A stretch of DNA of 64,000 nt from Vesta saturnalis (GCA_036346205.1 JARFJB010000982.1:298501-362500); one strand, 5' to 3'. Shown: positions 12,243-23,747, counted from the first letter of the stretch. Numbers and translations are program-made. The notes: generated by a model from the sequence alone, not told the origin.

Positions 12243-12587
12243 TAGTAGAACAGGGGCACTTTAACTTTCACCTTTATTTTTGTATGCCCACGTGGGGATG
12301 GTGTTTTCCACCCCTATGGTTTGTTTTCGGAGGGCATTTTTAACCCTTGATGGAATTTTCACCCTAATTAGAGCCCTTTTGGTTGTGTTAAGAACCTTTC
12401 TTTATGGCTTCTTTCGGTGGTAATTTTTAACCCCTTGATAGAATTTTCACCCTAATTAGGACCCTTTTGGTTGTATTAAGAGTCTTTTTGGCAGTTTAGC
12501 CCCTGGAAACTAAGTAAAACCGTGCGCATACAATGAGGGGCCCTAATGCTACCTCATAAGACAGCTATAAGAACTTGTGTTAGGTCT
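12243..12587 (+). repeat. Left inverted terminal repeat of the compact Polinton element
   Basis: About 345 bp matching the reverse complement of 15363-15721. It contains an internal direct duplication of about 90 bp: the AACCCTTGATGG...ATTAGAGCCC block near 12341 recurs near 12430. A later block at 12537-12607 (CTAATGCT...GCGCCCTCTTGT) also recurs at about 12634-12705, beyond the inverted repeat. Confidence 0.88.
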
Positions 12588-12917
12588 GCGCCCTCTTGTT
12601 GTGGCCCCCCTAGGCGGGAAATTTGAAATAAGGGGGCTCTGATGCTAACTTGTAAGACAGCTACAAGAAGTTGTGTTAGGTGTGCGCCCTCTTGTCGCAG
12701 CCCCTTAGACATTGTAATTAGATATACATCAAACTATTATTGTTAATGCACGATGCGCGTGTTGATATTTAAAGGCAGCAACCAATAGGGTTATCTTGGT
12801 GTTAAAAGATAAGAACGATAAAACAGAATAGAATATACCTGTGAGTGCAGATTTTTCACCTAGTATTTAAATTGTGATGATAACGGAATAATCTTTAGTA
12901 TCGATTAGCGTTTCGAG

Positions 12918-13330
12918 ATGGACGGTCAGTTTAAGCATCCCTTTTCTGCAATAGCAGCGGGGCCATCTGGTTGTGGGAAATCGTATTTTATCGTTCTATG
13001 TTCTAAAAAATATCTAAACTGTCTGAGATACAGCTTTTGAAAAAAATTATCTGGTTTTACGGCGAATGGCGACCATTATTCAAAGATTTCTCAGTGGATT
13101 TTCAGAAAAGAGTACCTGACATGGAACAGTTTGACGGTGAAAAACCGGTCTTGACGATCAAATGCGTGAGACTAACGCTTGGTGGTTGATATTTACAAAA
13201 GGTTGCCATCATAGAATTAACGACGTTTCTTAACGCAAAACATATTTCATAAGACGTGGACAGCGATATATCTCTCAACGCTCATTACGAGGGTTGACGC
13301 TTTAATCGAAAGCACCTATATCCTGCTCTC
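12918..13330 (+). pseudogene. Polinton packaging ATPase (A32/FtsK-like), broken
   Basis: The ATG at 12918 opens MDGQFKHPFSAIAAGPSGCG, whose Walker A motif GPSGCGKS is intact. About 60 codons on, a frameshift and stops appear. The other frames still show VLDDQMRETN (Walker B with its acidic pair, about 13155) and FTKGCHHR (about 13195), the signature that follows Walker B in Polinton ATPases. The family normally runs to about 230-260 residues; this copy fades out near 13330. In virus-like Polintons the protein is thought to pump DNA into capsids. Function lost. Confidence 0.85.
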
Positions 13331-13439
13331 ATTAGCCAGATTAAGTAAAGGTCAGCTTGACACTTTATTGAAATGACACTTTATTGAAATGTCTGGATAG
13401 TAAGCAGGTGGAATGCATTTGCGAGTGTGACATAACATT

Positions 13440-13625
13440 TTAAATGGTCGTGTACCTCTGCCAGCTAATCAAGGGCAGTGACTCTCTCAACATAAGCACA
13501 CTTTAAGGCGACTTGCACAGAGAAGAAGAACGTTTCTCGACACAAGTGCGGCGTATTTCTACCGCTCCTGTTAGGACTATTACTTGGCGGAATTCTGGGT
13601 AATTTGTTTCAATAACTATGGACCA
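13440..13625 (+). pseudogene. Small conserved Polinton protein with basic tract and hydrophobic C-terminus
   Basis: One frame reads NGRVPLPANQGQ, then HKHTLRRLAQRRRTFLDT, then a hydrophobic end resembling a QRGG-FLPLLL motif split between frames. This short basic-then-hydrophobic layout recurs in Polinton-type elements next to the capsid and ATPase genes. Premature stops and a frameshift make it a remnant. Family assignment is from remembered pattern only. Confidence 0.45.
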
Positions 13626-13652
13626 CAATCTGAAGAGGTGATTATTCTACCT

Positions 13653-14216
13653 ATGGATTTTATACAGCGACTGCAAGTGCCAGATGTCACGCAAAACAAC
13701 ATATTAACGCAGTTGGGTAACAACATGGATAAAGTATAACTAGTATAACAAACAGCGACGATGAAGATGATATTAGGAATTTGTCGAAACGCAAATGTCT
13801 AGTAGACGACGAGGTAGTATCAACACTACCTGTTTCATACAGGAAGAAAGGCACTGATTTCTTGCGTATACTGAATACGGGCGGTGATGTATTTTGGGAT
13901 AAAAGCGGTATAGTCACAATAAAAGGTGAGATCATCCCTCATTCCAACAATATCGATCTGGTTCACGACACGTTAAGACAGCGAAGAACTACAAACTCAC
14001 ATGGCTGGCGGCAGTTTGCTACGTATATTAAAGAAATAAATGTACCACGAGAGTTTATCGGAAATACTCGAAGACGTGATGGTACTGTATCAGCTAACAT
14101 TGAATCAAGCCTCATAACTATAGGTTTCCATGCCGATAGTGAATCGAGGGAAACCCCACGAAGATCCTTTCGAAGAAAACTTTCACTAGATTGGGATACG
14201 TGGAGAACGTAACATG
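13653..14216 (+). pseudogene. Conserved Polinton-associated protein of unknown function
   Basis: Begins MDFIQRLQVPDVTQNNI at 13653. After a frameshift near 13737 it continues in the open frame to 14212 through an acidic patch (NSDDEDDIRNL), then FLRILNTGGDVFWDKSGIVT, IPHSNNIDLVHDTLRQRR and INVPREFIGN. The core Trp-Asp-x-x-Gly, HSN-x-x-DLVHD and NVP segments match a protein that I associate with insect and cnidarian Polintons beside the integrase. Role unknown; structural or DNA-binding would be guesses. The tail after 14150 (TPRRSF) may be out of frame. Confidence 0.6.
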
Positions 14217-14311
14217 GATGCCTTATACTACGATCCAGAGCATCCGGCAGGGTTTGCGGGTATAACACCTTTAGTTAATGCTGTAAAGGGTAGATGGTGA
14301 AGTGAAAAAAT

Positions 14312-15066
14312 GACTGCAGGCTCAAGAGGCTTATACGGTTCATAAACCTGCCAAAGAGAATTTTCTGCGAAATAAATATATTGTGAGCAACATTTACGAG
14401 CTGTGGCAAGCGGATCTTTGCGGTACGCAAACTTTAAGTAAACACAATAGTGGATACAACTACATACTAACGGTTATTGATGTGTTTAGCAAGAGGGCCC
14501 TGGCAAGAGTTGAAGCATTAACCGATATTTTTAAGGAAAGTGATCATACACCGGCAAATCTACAGACGGATAAAGGCAAGGTGTTTGTGGCTGTCAGTGT
14601 ACAAAACTTTTTTACGAAACGAAATATCAATTTCTATGTAATAAATAACCCTGATGTAAAATTATCTATAGTTGAAAGATTTAATAAAACATTGAAAACA
14701 AAGGTGCGGCGTTATTTCACCTACAAAAATTCCTTCATGTATGTTGATGTACTCCAAAACTTGTGACTGCTTACAACAATAGCCCTCATTCAAGTATAAA
14801 GATGGCCGTTGCGGCTGTAAACGATTAAAACATTTTGAAAGTGTGGAATAATCTGTACGCGAAAGGCTTAGGCTCATCACGTCATCCTAAATGTAAAGCC
14901 GGTGAACATGTTAGAATCGCCAGAACTAAGTACAACTTTGAGACGGGATATGAAACGAACTGGAGCGAGGAAGTTTTATAATTAGTGCAATGATAAAAAA
15001 ACCTCCAGTTTATCGCACAAGCGATCTTAATAACGATCTTGTTGCGAGTACCTTTCACCGGGCAGG
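14312..15066 (+). pseudogene. Polinton integrase (retroviral-type, DDE)
   Basis: The frame opens upstream with LQAQEAYTVHKPA (14312), the linker seen before the catalytic core in Polinton integrases. The core follows: WQADLCG supplies the first Asp, YILTVIDVFSKRALA the typical strand, LQTDKGKVF the second Asp, and SIVERFNKTLKTKVRRYF the Glu. All three catalytic positions survive, but the stretch between the first strand and LQTD looks shortened. A stop at 14766 is followed in other frames by VTAYNNSPHSSI and a C-terminal SH3-like tail (GEHVRIARTKYNFETGYETN) up to about 15066. It would have joined element DNA to the host chromosome. Converges on the PX gene. Confidence 0.9.
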
Positions 15067-15318
15067 TAGAAATCTTTCTTGAAACGATTCCTTAAAAGTT
15101 CGATCCTTTATGACGTCACCAAGTATATCCGCACCCGTTCTGAGAGCTTCTTTTCCAATGGACTTTGCACCAGACTTAAATAACGGCATTATACTTCTAA
15201 ATATACCACCTAGCCAGCTTCCTATTCCGCGACCACGCTGATATGGCGCGCCTCTGTAGATGGATCCAATGCCTTTACCTGCCTGATGCATATAATATTG
15301 TTGATAAGGACAAACCAT
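15055..15318 (-). CDS. PX-like minor structural protein, truncated
   Basis: An intact 87-codon frame beginning MVCPYQQYYMHQAGKGIGSI, with the GRGIGSWLGGIFRSIMPLFK segment and GAKSIGKEALRTGADILGDV. This Gly-rich, hydrophobic, then Lys/Ala pattern is the adenovirus-pX-like protein found in many Polinton-type elements. Relatives are usually longer at the C-terminus (a basic tail); here the frame stops after QERFLPAR where it meets the convergent integrase tail, so it looks truncated. It is the only unbroken frame of the element. In related viruses the protein binds DNA or the capsid interior. Confidence 0.75.
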   Translation of the reverse strand: MVCPYQQYYMHQAGKGIGSIYRGAPYQRGRGIGSWLGGIFRSIMPLFKSGAKSIGKEALRTGADILGDVIKDRTFKESFQERFLPAR

Positions 15319-15362
15319 TATTGCACTTTCTTAAAGTGTTACTTCAGACACGACGGAGATAG

Positions 15363-15721
15363 AGACCTAATACAAGTTCTTATATCTGTCTTATGAGGTA
15401 GCATTAGGGCCCTTCATTGTATGCGCACCGTTTTGCCTTGCTTCCAGGCTCTTAATACAACCAAAAGGGTCCTAATTAGGTGAAAATTCCATCAAGGGTT
15501 AAAATTACCACCGAAAGAAGCCATAAAAAAGGTTCTTAACACAACCAAAAAGGCTCTAATTAGGTGAAAATTCCATCAAGGGTTAAAATGCCCTCCGAAA
15601 AGAAGCCATAGGGTGAAAAACACGTTCCCCACGTTGGCATATAAAAAAAGTGAAAGTGAAAGTGCCCCAGTGGGCGGGCTTGTGACGTAAAAAGTGGAAG
15701 TTAAAGTGCCCTGTTCTACTA
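15363..15721 (-). repeat. Right inverted terminal repeat of the compact Polinton element
   Basis: About 359 bp. Its reverse complement follows the left repeat through AGTAGAACAGGGCACTTTAA, the doubled AACCCTTGATGGAATTTTCA blocks, and TGCTACCTCATAAGACAG, with scattered substitutions and small gaps. A short A-rich insertion of GTGAAAGTGAAAGTG type distinguishes it from the left arm. Confidence 0.88.
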
Positions 15722-15910
15722 ACTTTTACTTGTGGGGATATTTAAAAATAAATTGTATAAAAGACGTTATACAAATATCGAAGAACTCCAACAAACGGTT
15801 ATTCATATTATTAACAGTATTGATGCCAGAACTATTTTGAAGGCCACAAGACGTAGAAAGAAGTATGGAACAAAGAGGAGACTTTTTCCAGCATTTAATT
15901 TAAGACCTGT
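15722..15910 (+). pseudogene. C-terminal scrap of a mariner transposase
   Basis: The frame reads FKNKLYKRRYTNIEELQQTV and RTILKATRRRKKYGTKRRLF, preceded in a neighbouring frame by FYLWG. This is the stretch after the third catalytic Asp of mariner transposases (LDFYLWG-LKNKVY-EELQQ). It begins immediately at the outer end of the Polinton right repeat, and no matching N-terminal part lies on the left flank. Confidence 0.65.
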
Positions 15911-16083
15911 TGTTTATTATTTAGAGCGTGTTCAAATTCTTAAGATAAAGTATTGCTTTCGAATCATAGCTTACTTGATGAAATTAAAAATCGGCAAAAT
16001 CTCTTATTTTTACTGTAAGATAGAAATGCATATAACAACTTTTGCTCAAAATTTAATTCTCTATCGACTGAGAATATTGTATA

Positions 16084-16259
16084 CAGGGTGTTTCATTAGA
16101 AAAAGTATGTTTTCGTCGATTTTTCGAGAATGCGACTTTCAATTGTTTTTCCTCCATCGTAATCAGCGTAAAAACACACTACTTTGCTAATTTAACCGAC
16201 TTCGTAGCTCCATTAATAAGAAAGTTAGCAATAGTGCAGACTTAATTTTGAAAACCCTG

Positions 16260-16325
<66 letters not shown>

Positions 16326-16620
16326 GGCGTCTATGAAAGATTGGAAAATCTCGAAACTGGAGATGCTAGAACCCAAAATATATCGATTGAACCGAATATA
16401 CCTTAGTCCAAATATTGATACGTAAAAAGATACAGGGTGTCAAAGTTCTAATTTTATTTTCTATTTTCCTTATTGCTTGAAAAGTTTTTAGATTTTGCAT
16501 GAAACTCGCTATATGGAAGTTTCTTGGTATGCGAAATTTTGGCCAAACTTGTAGAGGGCGCCACATACAGCATTATTTAAGTAAATAACCTGTCAGAAAA
16601 TCTTTGCGCCACGCTGTATG
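16084..16620. mobile_element. Mariner terminal-repeat fragments around a (TA)n array
   Basis: At 16084 TACAGGGTGTTTCATTAG looks like a mariner terminus. A pure TA array runs 16260-16321 and is directly followed by TACAGGGCGTCTATGAAAG, another terminus that resembles the mariner end at 58640. A TACAGGGTGTCAAAG sequence follows at 16433. No transposase is present, so these are solo ends or MITE-like scraps. Confidence 0.6.
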
Positions 16621-16621
16621 T

Positions 16622-18397
16622 AATAATTGATCGAAAAATCTTATAATCTCTCATCCTTTCTCAACAAAAAAGATGTACTTGTCAGAGGTGTTTAAATTTA
16701 TTAGTTTCTGAGATATTTGATTTTAAACGTATCAATGCATTTTGAATTCAGTATACTACATATTTTTTTAACATAAATCAAGTTACTCTGAAAAACATCA
16801 GCATAGTGTTGCTATAGTTTCTAATGTTTATTATAAGATTAGCTTCAGTGTCATCAGTTAAAATTTTGTTCTAAACTTAAAACGTTATGGAACATACGTT
16901 TGTCGAATATACTGATTCAGGAGTCGTGGTAATTATTACAAAAATTATACCTTCCCGCACCCCTTCCGATTTACTAGAAGACAGTGGAGCTGTGGTCTCC
17001 TGTTTACCTTCATCATTTCTAAATTTACTATGATGAAAGCTGTTCCGAAGGAAAACCAATATAGTTCACAGGTGTTGTTTTATTGTAAGTTTGAAGACAA
17101 CTCGCGGCCAATATTCATAATTTTATGTGTAATAATCTTGTATTTCTCAGTGTGATTAATTTCAAGAGTTATACTGCTATTCAGTTTTCTTCATTTAGTA
17201 ATATACTTCTATACTCTATTTCGATTTCTCTACGTATCCTTTAAGTGAAGCTTTATGCAAATATGTGCAAAGAGGGACTGCTCAAATCTCCAATTAGAAT
17301 CACAATCCTTGTTCTATCACTATTACCATGGCAAGTGTGCTTCCCAAATACACTGCTTAATACCTTCGCAGGCCATCTTCGCTAGGAACACTCGGTTTGC
17401 CTATTAGTAGGTACGAAGATACTATTGTAAAAGAGATTTAGTAAGGCAAAATTTTAAGTAACTATCATAATTATTTGCGTAAAATATAAATGTACAATTG
17501 CGGCCAGGGAAAAGTTACCACTATCATTTTTCTATTGTAATTCAATAGAAAATCATTGGCGTACGAACTTGATTAAAATGAAAGTTCTGTAACCATAGGT
17601 ACTTTCTAATTATGAAGCATTTTCAAATACTTGAATTATGACACGCCACTGTAAATGAACATCATATTGACATAAAAAGCCCTTTTACTCCATTCAAAAT
17701 TTTCAAAAAACGATTGCTAGGTAAATGTAAGTAGCATTGACTCTTTACAGTTCAATGGTAAGTGGTAACTTTTCCGTTGCCGCAACCGTACCTAAATACA
17801 GCAATGAAAGGCAGTACCAATGCTCCATGTAATGACAGCTTGAACGAATGTATTTAAAATGACGTCTTAGACCTTTTTCTTCTTAAATTTTATGCTAATA
17901 TTCTTTTTGTTATTAAAACAAACAAATGTTCCTCATCAGAACCACCCTTTTATGCGCCACTGAAGGTTACGGACACAACTATTGATCCTTATTAGCAAAT
18001 TTCGTACTAAAATAACATTTGGGATACGTACTTATAATATTATTAGCTTTAAATAAGCAATGTCTATGAAAAATTTGCAGGTAAAGAGTAAAGTGTCGAA
18101 TTCTAGATTTACAAGCTTTTATTTTCATACTTTAAAAACGTAGATTAAGAATTGAACTTTACAAATAGTTATTACGAAGCTAATTCTTGAATTTTTTACT
18201 TTATAAACCTAACTCTATACAAGTGCAGCACTTGCAAATAATTACGCCTTAAATTCAATCAGGTATACATTCCTTGTAATTAATTTAACACTGCCACATC
18301 TAGTCTGCATCATATGGGACATTCTTTTACGAACCAATTTATGCAAAATTTAATTATGACTAAAAAAATGTCTGGTGTGGAACAACACCAGATACTT
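16622..18397. other. Region with no recognised gene
   Basis: A+T-rich sequence without supported ORFs. Just before the satellite array, at 18371-18392, TCTGGTGT and ACACCAGA form an 8-bp stem around a 6-nt loop. Confidence 0.5.
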
Positions 18398-21300
18398 TTC
18401 GAGGGTGTATTTTAGTCCCTCAGGCTGGTCCTAACCCATTCTGATTTTTAGAGTACGTGATATGAATTATTCTTTATTTTTAGAAGCTATTTTCAGGTTG
18501 CAATCTCATCGTGGTCATTGCAAAATTAATTATTCTTATGCTCGGGAGTGTATTTCTGCTCCTCAGACTGGTCCTAACTCATCCTGATTCTTAGAGAACG
18601 TGACATGAATTAGTCTTTATTCTTAGAGGATATTTTCAAATTGAGATCTGACCGTGTTTAATTCAAAATTAATTATTTTTGGGTTCGAGGTCCTTCAGAG
18701 CTATTTTCAAACTGAAATCTCATCGTGTTCACTGTAAAATTAATTCTTGGGTTCGGGAGTGTATTTTTGCCATTCATACTGGTCCTAGCACATTCTGATT
18801 TTTTTTAGAGTACGTGACATGCATTATTCCTTATGTTAGAGGCTATTTTCAAATTGGGATCCCATCGGGTTCAATCCAAAATTAATTATTTTTGGGCTCG
18901 GGGTGTATTCCTGCCCTTCATACGGGTCCTAACTCATTCGGATTTTTAGAGAACGAGGCACGAATCCGTCTTTATTTTTAAGTTATTTTCAAATTGGAAT
19001 CGTATCGTGTTTACTGCGAAGTTAATCATTATTGGATTCGGGGATGTATTTCTGCACCTGACTGGTCCCAAACCATTCACAAGTACGTGATATCAATTAA
19101 TCTTTATTTTTAGAGGTACCTTTCAAATTGGGATCTCATCGTGTTCAATGCAAAATTAATTATGTTTGGGTTCGTTGGTGTATTTCTGCCCTTCAGACTG
19201 GACCTAACTTATTCTGATTTTTAGAGTACGTGTGATAAATTATGATTTATTTTTAGAAGCTATTTTCAACTTACGATCTCATCGTGGTCATTACAAAATT
19301 AATATTTCTTGTGTTCGGGGGTGTATTTCTGCCCCTCAGACTGGTCCTAACTCATTCTAATGTTTAGAGTACGTGATATGAATTAATCTTTACCTTTAGT
19401 GGCTAATTTCAAATTTGAGCCTCATCGTGTTCAATGCTAAATTAATAATTTTTGGGTTCGGCGGTGTATTTCTGCCTTTCAGACAGATGCTAACTTAATC
19501 TGATTTTAGAGTATGTGGCACGAATTACTCTTTATTTTTTAAACCTAGTTTCTAGTTGGGATCTCATCGTGTTCACTTCGAAATTAATTATTCTTGGGTT
19601 CGGGAGTTTATTTTTGCCCTTCAGACTTAACCTAACTCATTCTAATTTTTAAAGTACGTGACATGAATTGATCATTACTCTTTGAGGCCATTGTCGTAAT
19701 GGGATTTCATCGTGTTCACTGCAGAATGAATTATTCTTGGGTTCGGGGGTGTCTTTCTGCACCTCAGACTGATTCTAACACATTCTGTTTTTTAAAGTAC
19801 GTGACATGAATTATTCTTTATTTTTAAAAACTATTTTCAAATTGGGATCTCATCGTCTTCAATACAAAATTAATTACGTTTGGGTTTGGGGGTGTATTTT
19901 TACCTCTCAGACTGGTCCTAACTCATTCTAATTTGTAGAGTATGTGATATGAATTAATCCTTATTTTAGAGGTTATTTCTAAATTGGGATCTCATAGTGT
20001 TCAATGCAAAATTAATTATTTTTGGGTTCGGGGTTGTATTTCTGCCCCTCAGACTGTTCCTAACTCATTTTAATTTTTAGAGTACTTGATATTAATTAAT
20101 ATTTATTTTAGAGGCTATTTTCAAATTGGGATCACATCCTGTTCAATGAACAATTAATTATTTTTGGGTTCAGGAGTGTATTTCTGCCCTTCAGACTGGT
20201 CCTAACTCACTCGCATTTTTAGAGAACGTGGCACGAATTCATCTTTATTTTTACAAGCTATTTTCAACTTAGGATCTCATCGTGGTCACTGCAGATTTTA
20301 TTATTCTTCTGTTCGGGGATGTTTTTCTGTCCTACAGACCAGTCCTAACTCATTCTAATTTTTATAGTACGTGACATGAATTAATCTTTATTTTTAGAAT
20401 CTATTTTCAAATTGTGACATCAGAGTATTCAATGCAAAACTAATTATTTTTTGGTTCAGGGGTGTATTTTTGCCCTTCAGTCCGTTTCTAGTTCATTCTG
20501 GTTTTTATTCAATGTGATACGAGTTATTCTTTATTTTAAAGGCTGTTGTTAAGTTGGGTTCTCATTGTGTTCACTACAAAATAATTTTTCTTGGGTTCCG
20601 GGGTGTATTTCTGCCCCTCAGACTAGTGCTAACTGATTCTGATTTTTTTGAGTACGTGACATTAAATATGCTTTATTATTTAAAATCTATTTAAAATTTA
20701 GGATCTCGTCGTGGTCACTGCAAAATTAATTATTCTTGTGTTTGGGTGTGTATTTCAGCCCCTCAGACTGGTGCTAACTCATTCTGATTTTTAGAGTACT
20801 TGTTATGGATTAATCTTTATTTTTAGAAGTTATTTTCAAATTGGGATCTCAGCGTGTCCAATTCAAAATTAATTATTTTTGGGTTCAGGGGTGGAATTTG
20901 GTTCCTCAGACTGGTCCTAGCTCATTCTGACTGTAATAGAACGTGACACGAGTTATTCTTTATTTTAAAAGCTGTTTTCAGGTTGGGTTCTCATCGTGTT
21001 CACTGCAAAATTAATTTTCATCGATTCCGAGGTGTATTTCTGCCCCTCAGACTGGTCCTAACTAATTCTGATTTTTAGAGTGTGTGACATTAATTATGCT
21101 TTATTTTTAAAATCTATTTGCAGATTATGATCTCACCGTGGTCACTGCAAAGCTAACTATTCTTCTGTTCGGGGGTGTATTGCATCCCCTCAGACTGGTG
21201 GTATGTGAATTAATCTTTATTTTCAGAAGCTATTCTCAAATTGGGATCTCATCGTGTTCAATGCAAAATTAATTATTTTTGGGGCCGTGGGTATATTTCT

Positions 21301-22932
21301 GCCGTTCACACTGGTTCTATCTCATTCTAATTTTTAGAGTGCGTGGTACGGATTCTCCTTTATTTTTAAAAGCTATTTTCGAGTTGAATCTCACCGTGTT
21401 TAATGCGAAATTAATTATTCTTGGACTCGGGGGTGTATTTCTGCCCCTCAAACTGGCCCCAACTCATTCTAATTTTTAGAGCACGTGATATGAATTAATA
21501 TTTATTTTTATAAGGTATTTTTAAATTGGGATCTCATCGTATTTAATGTAAAATTAATTATTTTTGAGTTCGTAGGTGTATTTATACCCTTCAGACTGGT
21601 CCTACCCCATTCTGATTTTTAGAGTACGTGACACGAATACATCTTTATTTTTAAAAGCTATTTTCAACTTACGATCCCATCGTGGTCACTGCAGAGTTAA
21701 TTATTCCTCTGTTCGGGGATGTATTTCTGACTTTCAGGCTGGTTCTAACTCATTCTAATATTTAGAGTACGTGATATGAATTAATCTTTACCTTTAGAAT
21801 CTATTTTCAAATTGGGATCTCAGCGTGTTCAATGCAAAATTAATTATTTTTTTGTTCAGGGGTGTATTTTTGCCCTTCAGTCTGGTTCTAGCTCATTCTG
21901 ATTGTAATAGAACGTGACACGAGTTATTCTTTATTTTAAAAGCTGTTTTCAGGTTGGGTTCTCATCGTGTTCATTGCAAAATTAATTTTCATGGATTCCG
22001 GTGTGTATTTCTGCCCCTCAGACTCGTCCTAACTAATTCTGATTTTTAGAGTATGTGACATTAATTATGCTTTATTCTTAAAATCTATTTGTAAATTAGG
22101 ATCTCATTCCAATTTTTAGAGTACGTGATATGAATTATTCTTTATTTTTAGAAGCTATTTTCAAATTGGGATCTCATCTGGTTCAATGCAAAATTAATTA
22201 TTTTTGTGTCCGTGGGTGTATTTCTGCCCTTCAGACTGGTTCTAACTCATTCTGATTTTTAGAGTACGTGGCACGAATTCTTCTTTATTTTTAAAAGCTA
22301 TTTTCGAGTTGGGATCTCATCGTGTTTACTGCGAAATTAATTATCCTTGGACTCGGGGGTTTATTTCTGCCCCTCAGACTGCTCCTAACTCATTCTAATT
22401 TTTACAGTACCTGATATGAATTAATATTTATTATTTATTTTTAGAAAATATTTTCAAATTGGGATCTCATGGTGTTCAATGCGTGGGTGTATTTATATCC
22501 ATCAGACTGGTCCTAATTCATTCATTTTTAGAGTACGTGGCTCGAATTATTTTTTATTTTTAAAAGCTATGTTTGAGTTTCAAGTGGTAATCTCATCGCG
22601 TTCACCGCAAAATTCAATCATTTTCCGTTTCGAGAATGCATTTCAACCCCTCGGACTGGCCCTAATAATATTTTGATATTTCATCCCCCACAGCATATTC
22701 TAAATCATTCTGTTATGTTTTAAAACTTAATTTAAGGTTGGGATCTTTTCGTTTGTTTGCAATTAATTGTTTTGTGCAGTAGAGATTCATTTAACCCTCT
22801 TAGACAGATCATAACTTATTCTGGATTTTATTGTTGATTGTTAGGTGACATTTTTAGATGACATCTCATCGTCTTCACTATAAAATTAATTATTTTAGCT
22901 ATCAGAATTGGATTTCACCGCTTCAATCTGTA
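18398..22932. repeat. Satellite array, about 142-bp monomer, about 32 copies
   Basis: A head-to-tail array. The landmark CAGACTGGTCCTAACTCATT recurs at roughly 142-143 bp spacing (for example 19194, 19337, 19480, 19622, 19765, 19908, 20050, 20192). Each monomer also carries GGGATCTCATCGTGTTCA, CAAAATTAATTATT, GGGTTCGGGGGTGTATTT and GAGTACGTGACATGAATTA. Some copies read GTGTTCAATG with ATTATTTTTGGG and others GTGGTCACTG with ATTATTCTTGTG, suggesting two monomer classes. Edge copies are shorter and more diverged. The 60-66 codon open frames across it are repeat artefacts and not genes. It lies 1.2 kb upstream of the first visible PHYH exon. Confidence 0.95.
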
Positions 22933-22969
22933 GAGAATGTTTATAGCAAATACTACTCACTTACAAATT

Positions 22970-22972
<3 letters not shown>

Positions 22973-23036
<64 letters not shown>

Positions 23037-23095
23037 CATGCGTGCTGTGCGTGCTTTGTGCGTGCGTAGTCGTGCGTGCGTGCGTGCGTGCGTGT

Positions 23096-23137
<42 letters not shown>

Positions 23138-23202
23138 TGGTGTGTGTGTGTGTGTGTGTGTGTGTGTCGTGCGTGCGTGCGTGTCGTGCGTGCGTGGTGT
23201 TC
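22973..23202. repeat. Compound (TA)n/(GT)n/(GTGC)n microsatellite
   Basis: About 45 bp of TA, then GT runs interspersed with CGTGC units, up to about 23202. The VCVCV and THTHT open frames over this tract are artefacts. Confidence 0.95.
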
Positions 23203-23630
23203 GTTTCAATGCTGTGCTGTTCGTGTCAATGCGTCGTGTGTGTGCTGTGCAATCGTGTGTGTGTTGTCTGATTTTTCTTAAATGTATACATGTGGGCTAT
23301 GTATACTTAAAAAAACGTGTCAATGCATCGAGAGTGTAGATGCTATAGGCAACCAACATTACAGATGAAAACGATAGACATTTTCGTCTATCTTTTCATA
23401 ACTTGATCTAGAACTATTTGTATACCTTCACAATTTTCTTGATTATTACACACAGTTTTATCATCCATCATAATTAATACTTAATATAATTCCATTATGA
23501 ACAAAATCAAGTGTTTAGGATAATATTGAATCCAGTATACTCTCAAGTTTTAATCGTACATCCTATTTGCTTTAACTGTAAGAAAGAAACGGTTGCCTAT
23601 AGCATCTTCATTTCCAATGCAGTGATATGT

Positions 23631-23747
<117 letters not shown>

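Larger units (their letters stand above)
12243..15721. mobile_element. Compact Polinton-type element with inverted terminal repeats
   Basis: About 3.48 kb bounded by long imperfect inverted repeats whose outer ends read TAGTAGAACAGG on the left and the complement on the right. Inside are remnants of five genes typical of Polinton/Maverick elements: a packaging ATPase, a small GG-FLPLL-type protein, a conserved unknown protein, a retroviral-type integrase, and a PX-like protein on the opposite strand. Polymerase B, protease and major capsid genes are absent, so it is either an internally deleted copy or a non-autonomous form. No clean 6-bp target duplication is visible: flanking hexamers AACGGT and AACTTT share 4 of 6 bases. 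The two flanks also differ in kind, the right one being a mariner fragment. Polintons usually exceed 10 kb. Confidence 0.85.

Noticed and set aside
15911..16190. C-terminal half of a 152-codon frame after the mariner scrap
   Set aside because: After about 15910 the sequence no longer resembles mariner and is Lys/Ile/Phe-rich AT-driven translation.
21279..22676. Several 60-66 codon frames with similar FRVRGT-FLFLKAIF sequence
   Set aside because: They are in-register translations of the 142-bp satellite, not a gene family.
18398..22932. CRISPR-like regular repeats
   Set aside because: Repeats are directly adjacent 142-bp monomers without short identical repeats and unique spacers, and the DNA is eukaryotic.
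22937..23339. Open frames of VCVCV, THTHT and RACVR type
   Set aside because: They translate the GT/GTGC microsatellite and have no other protein-like sequence.
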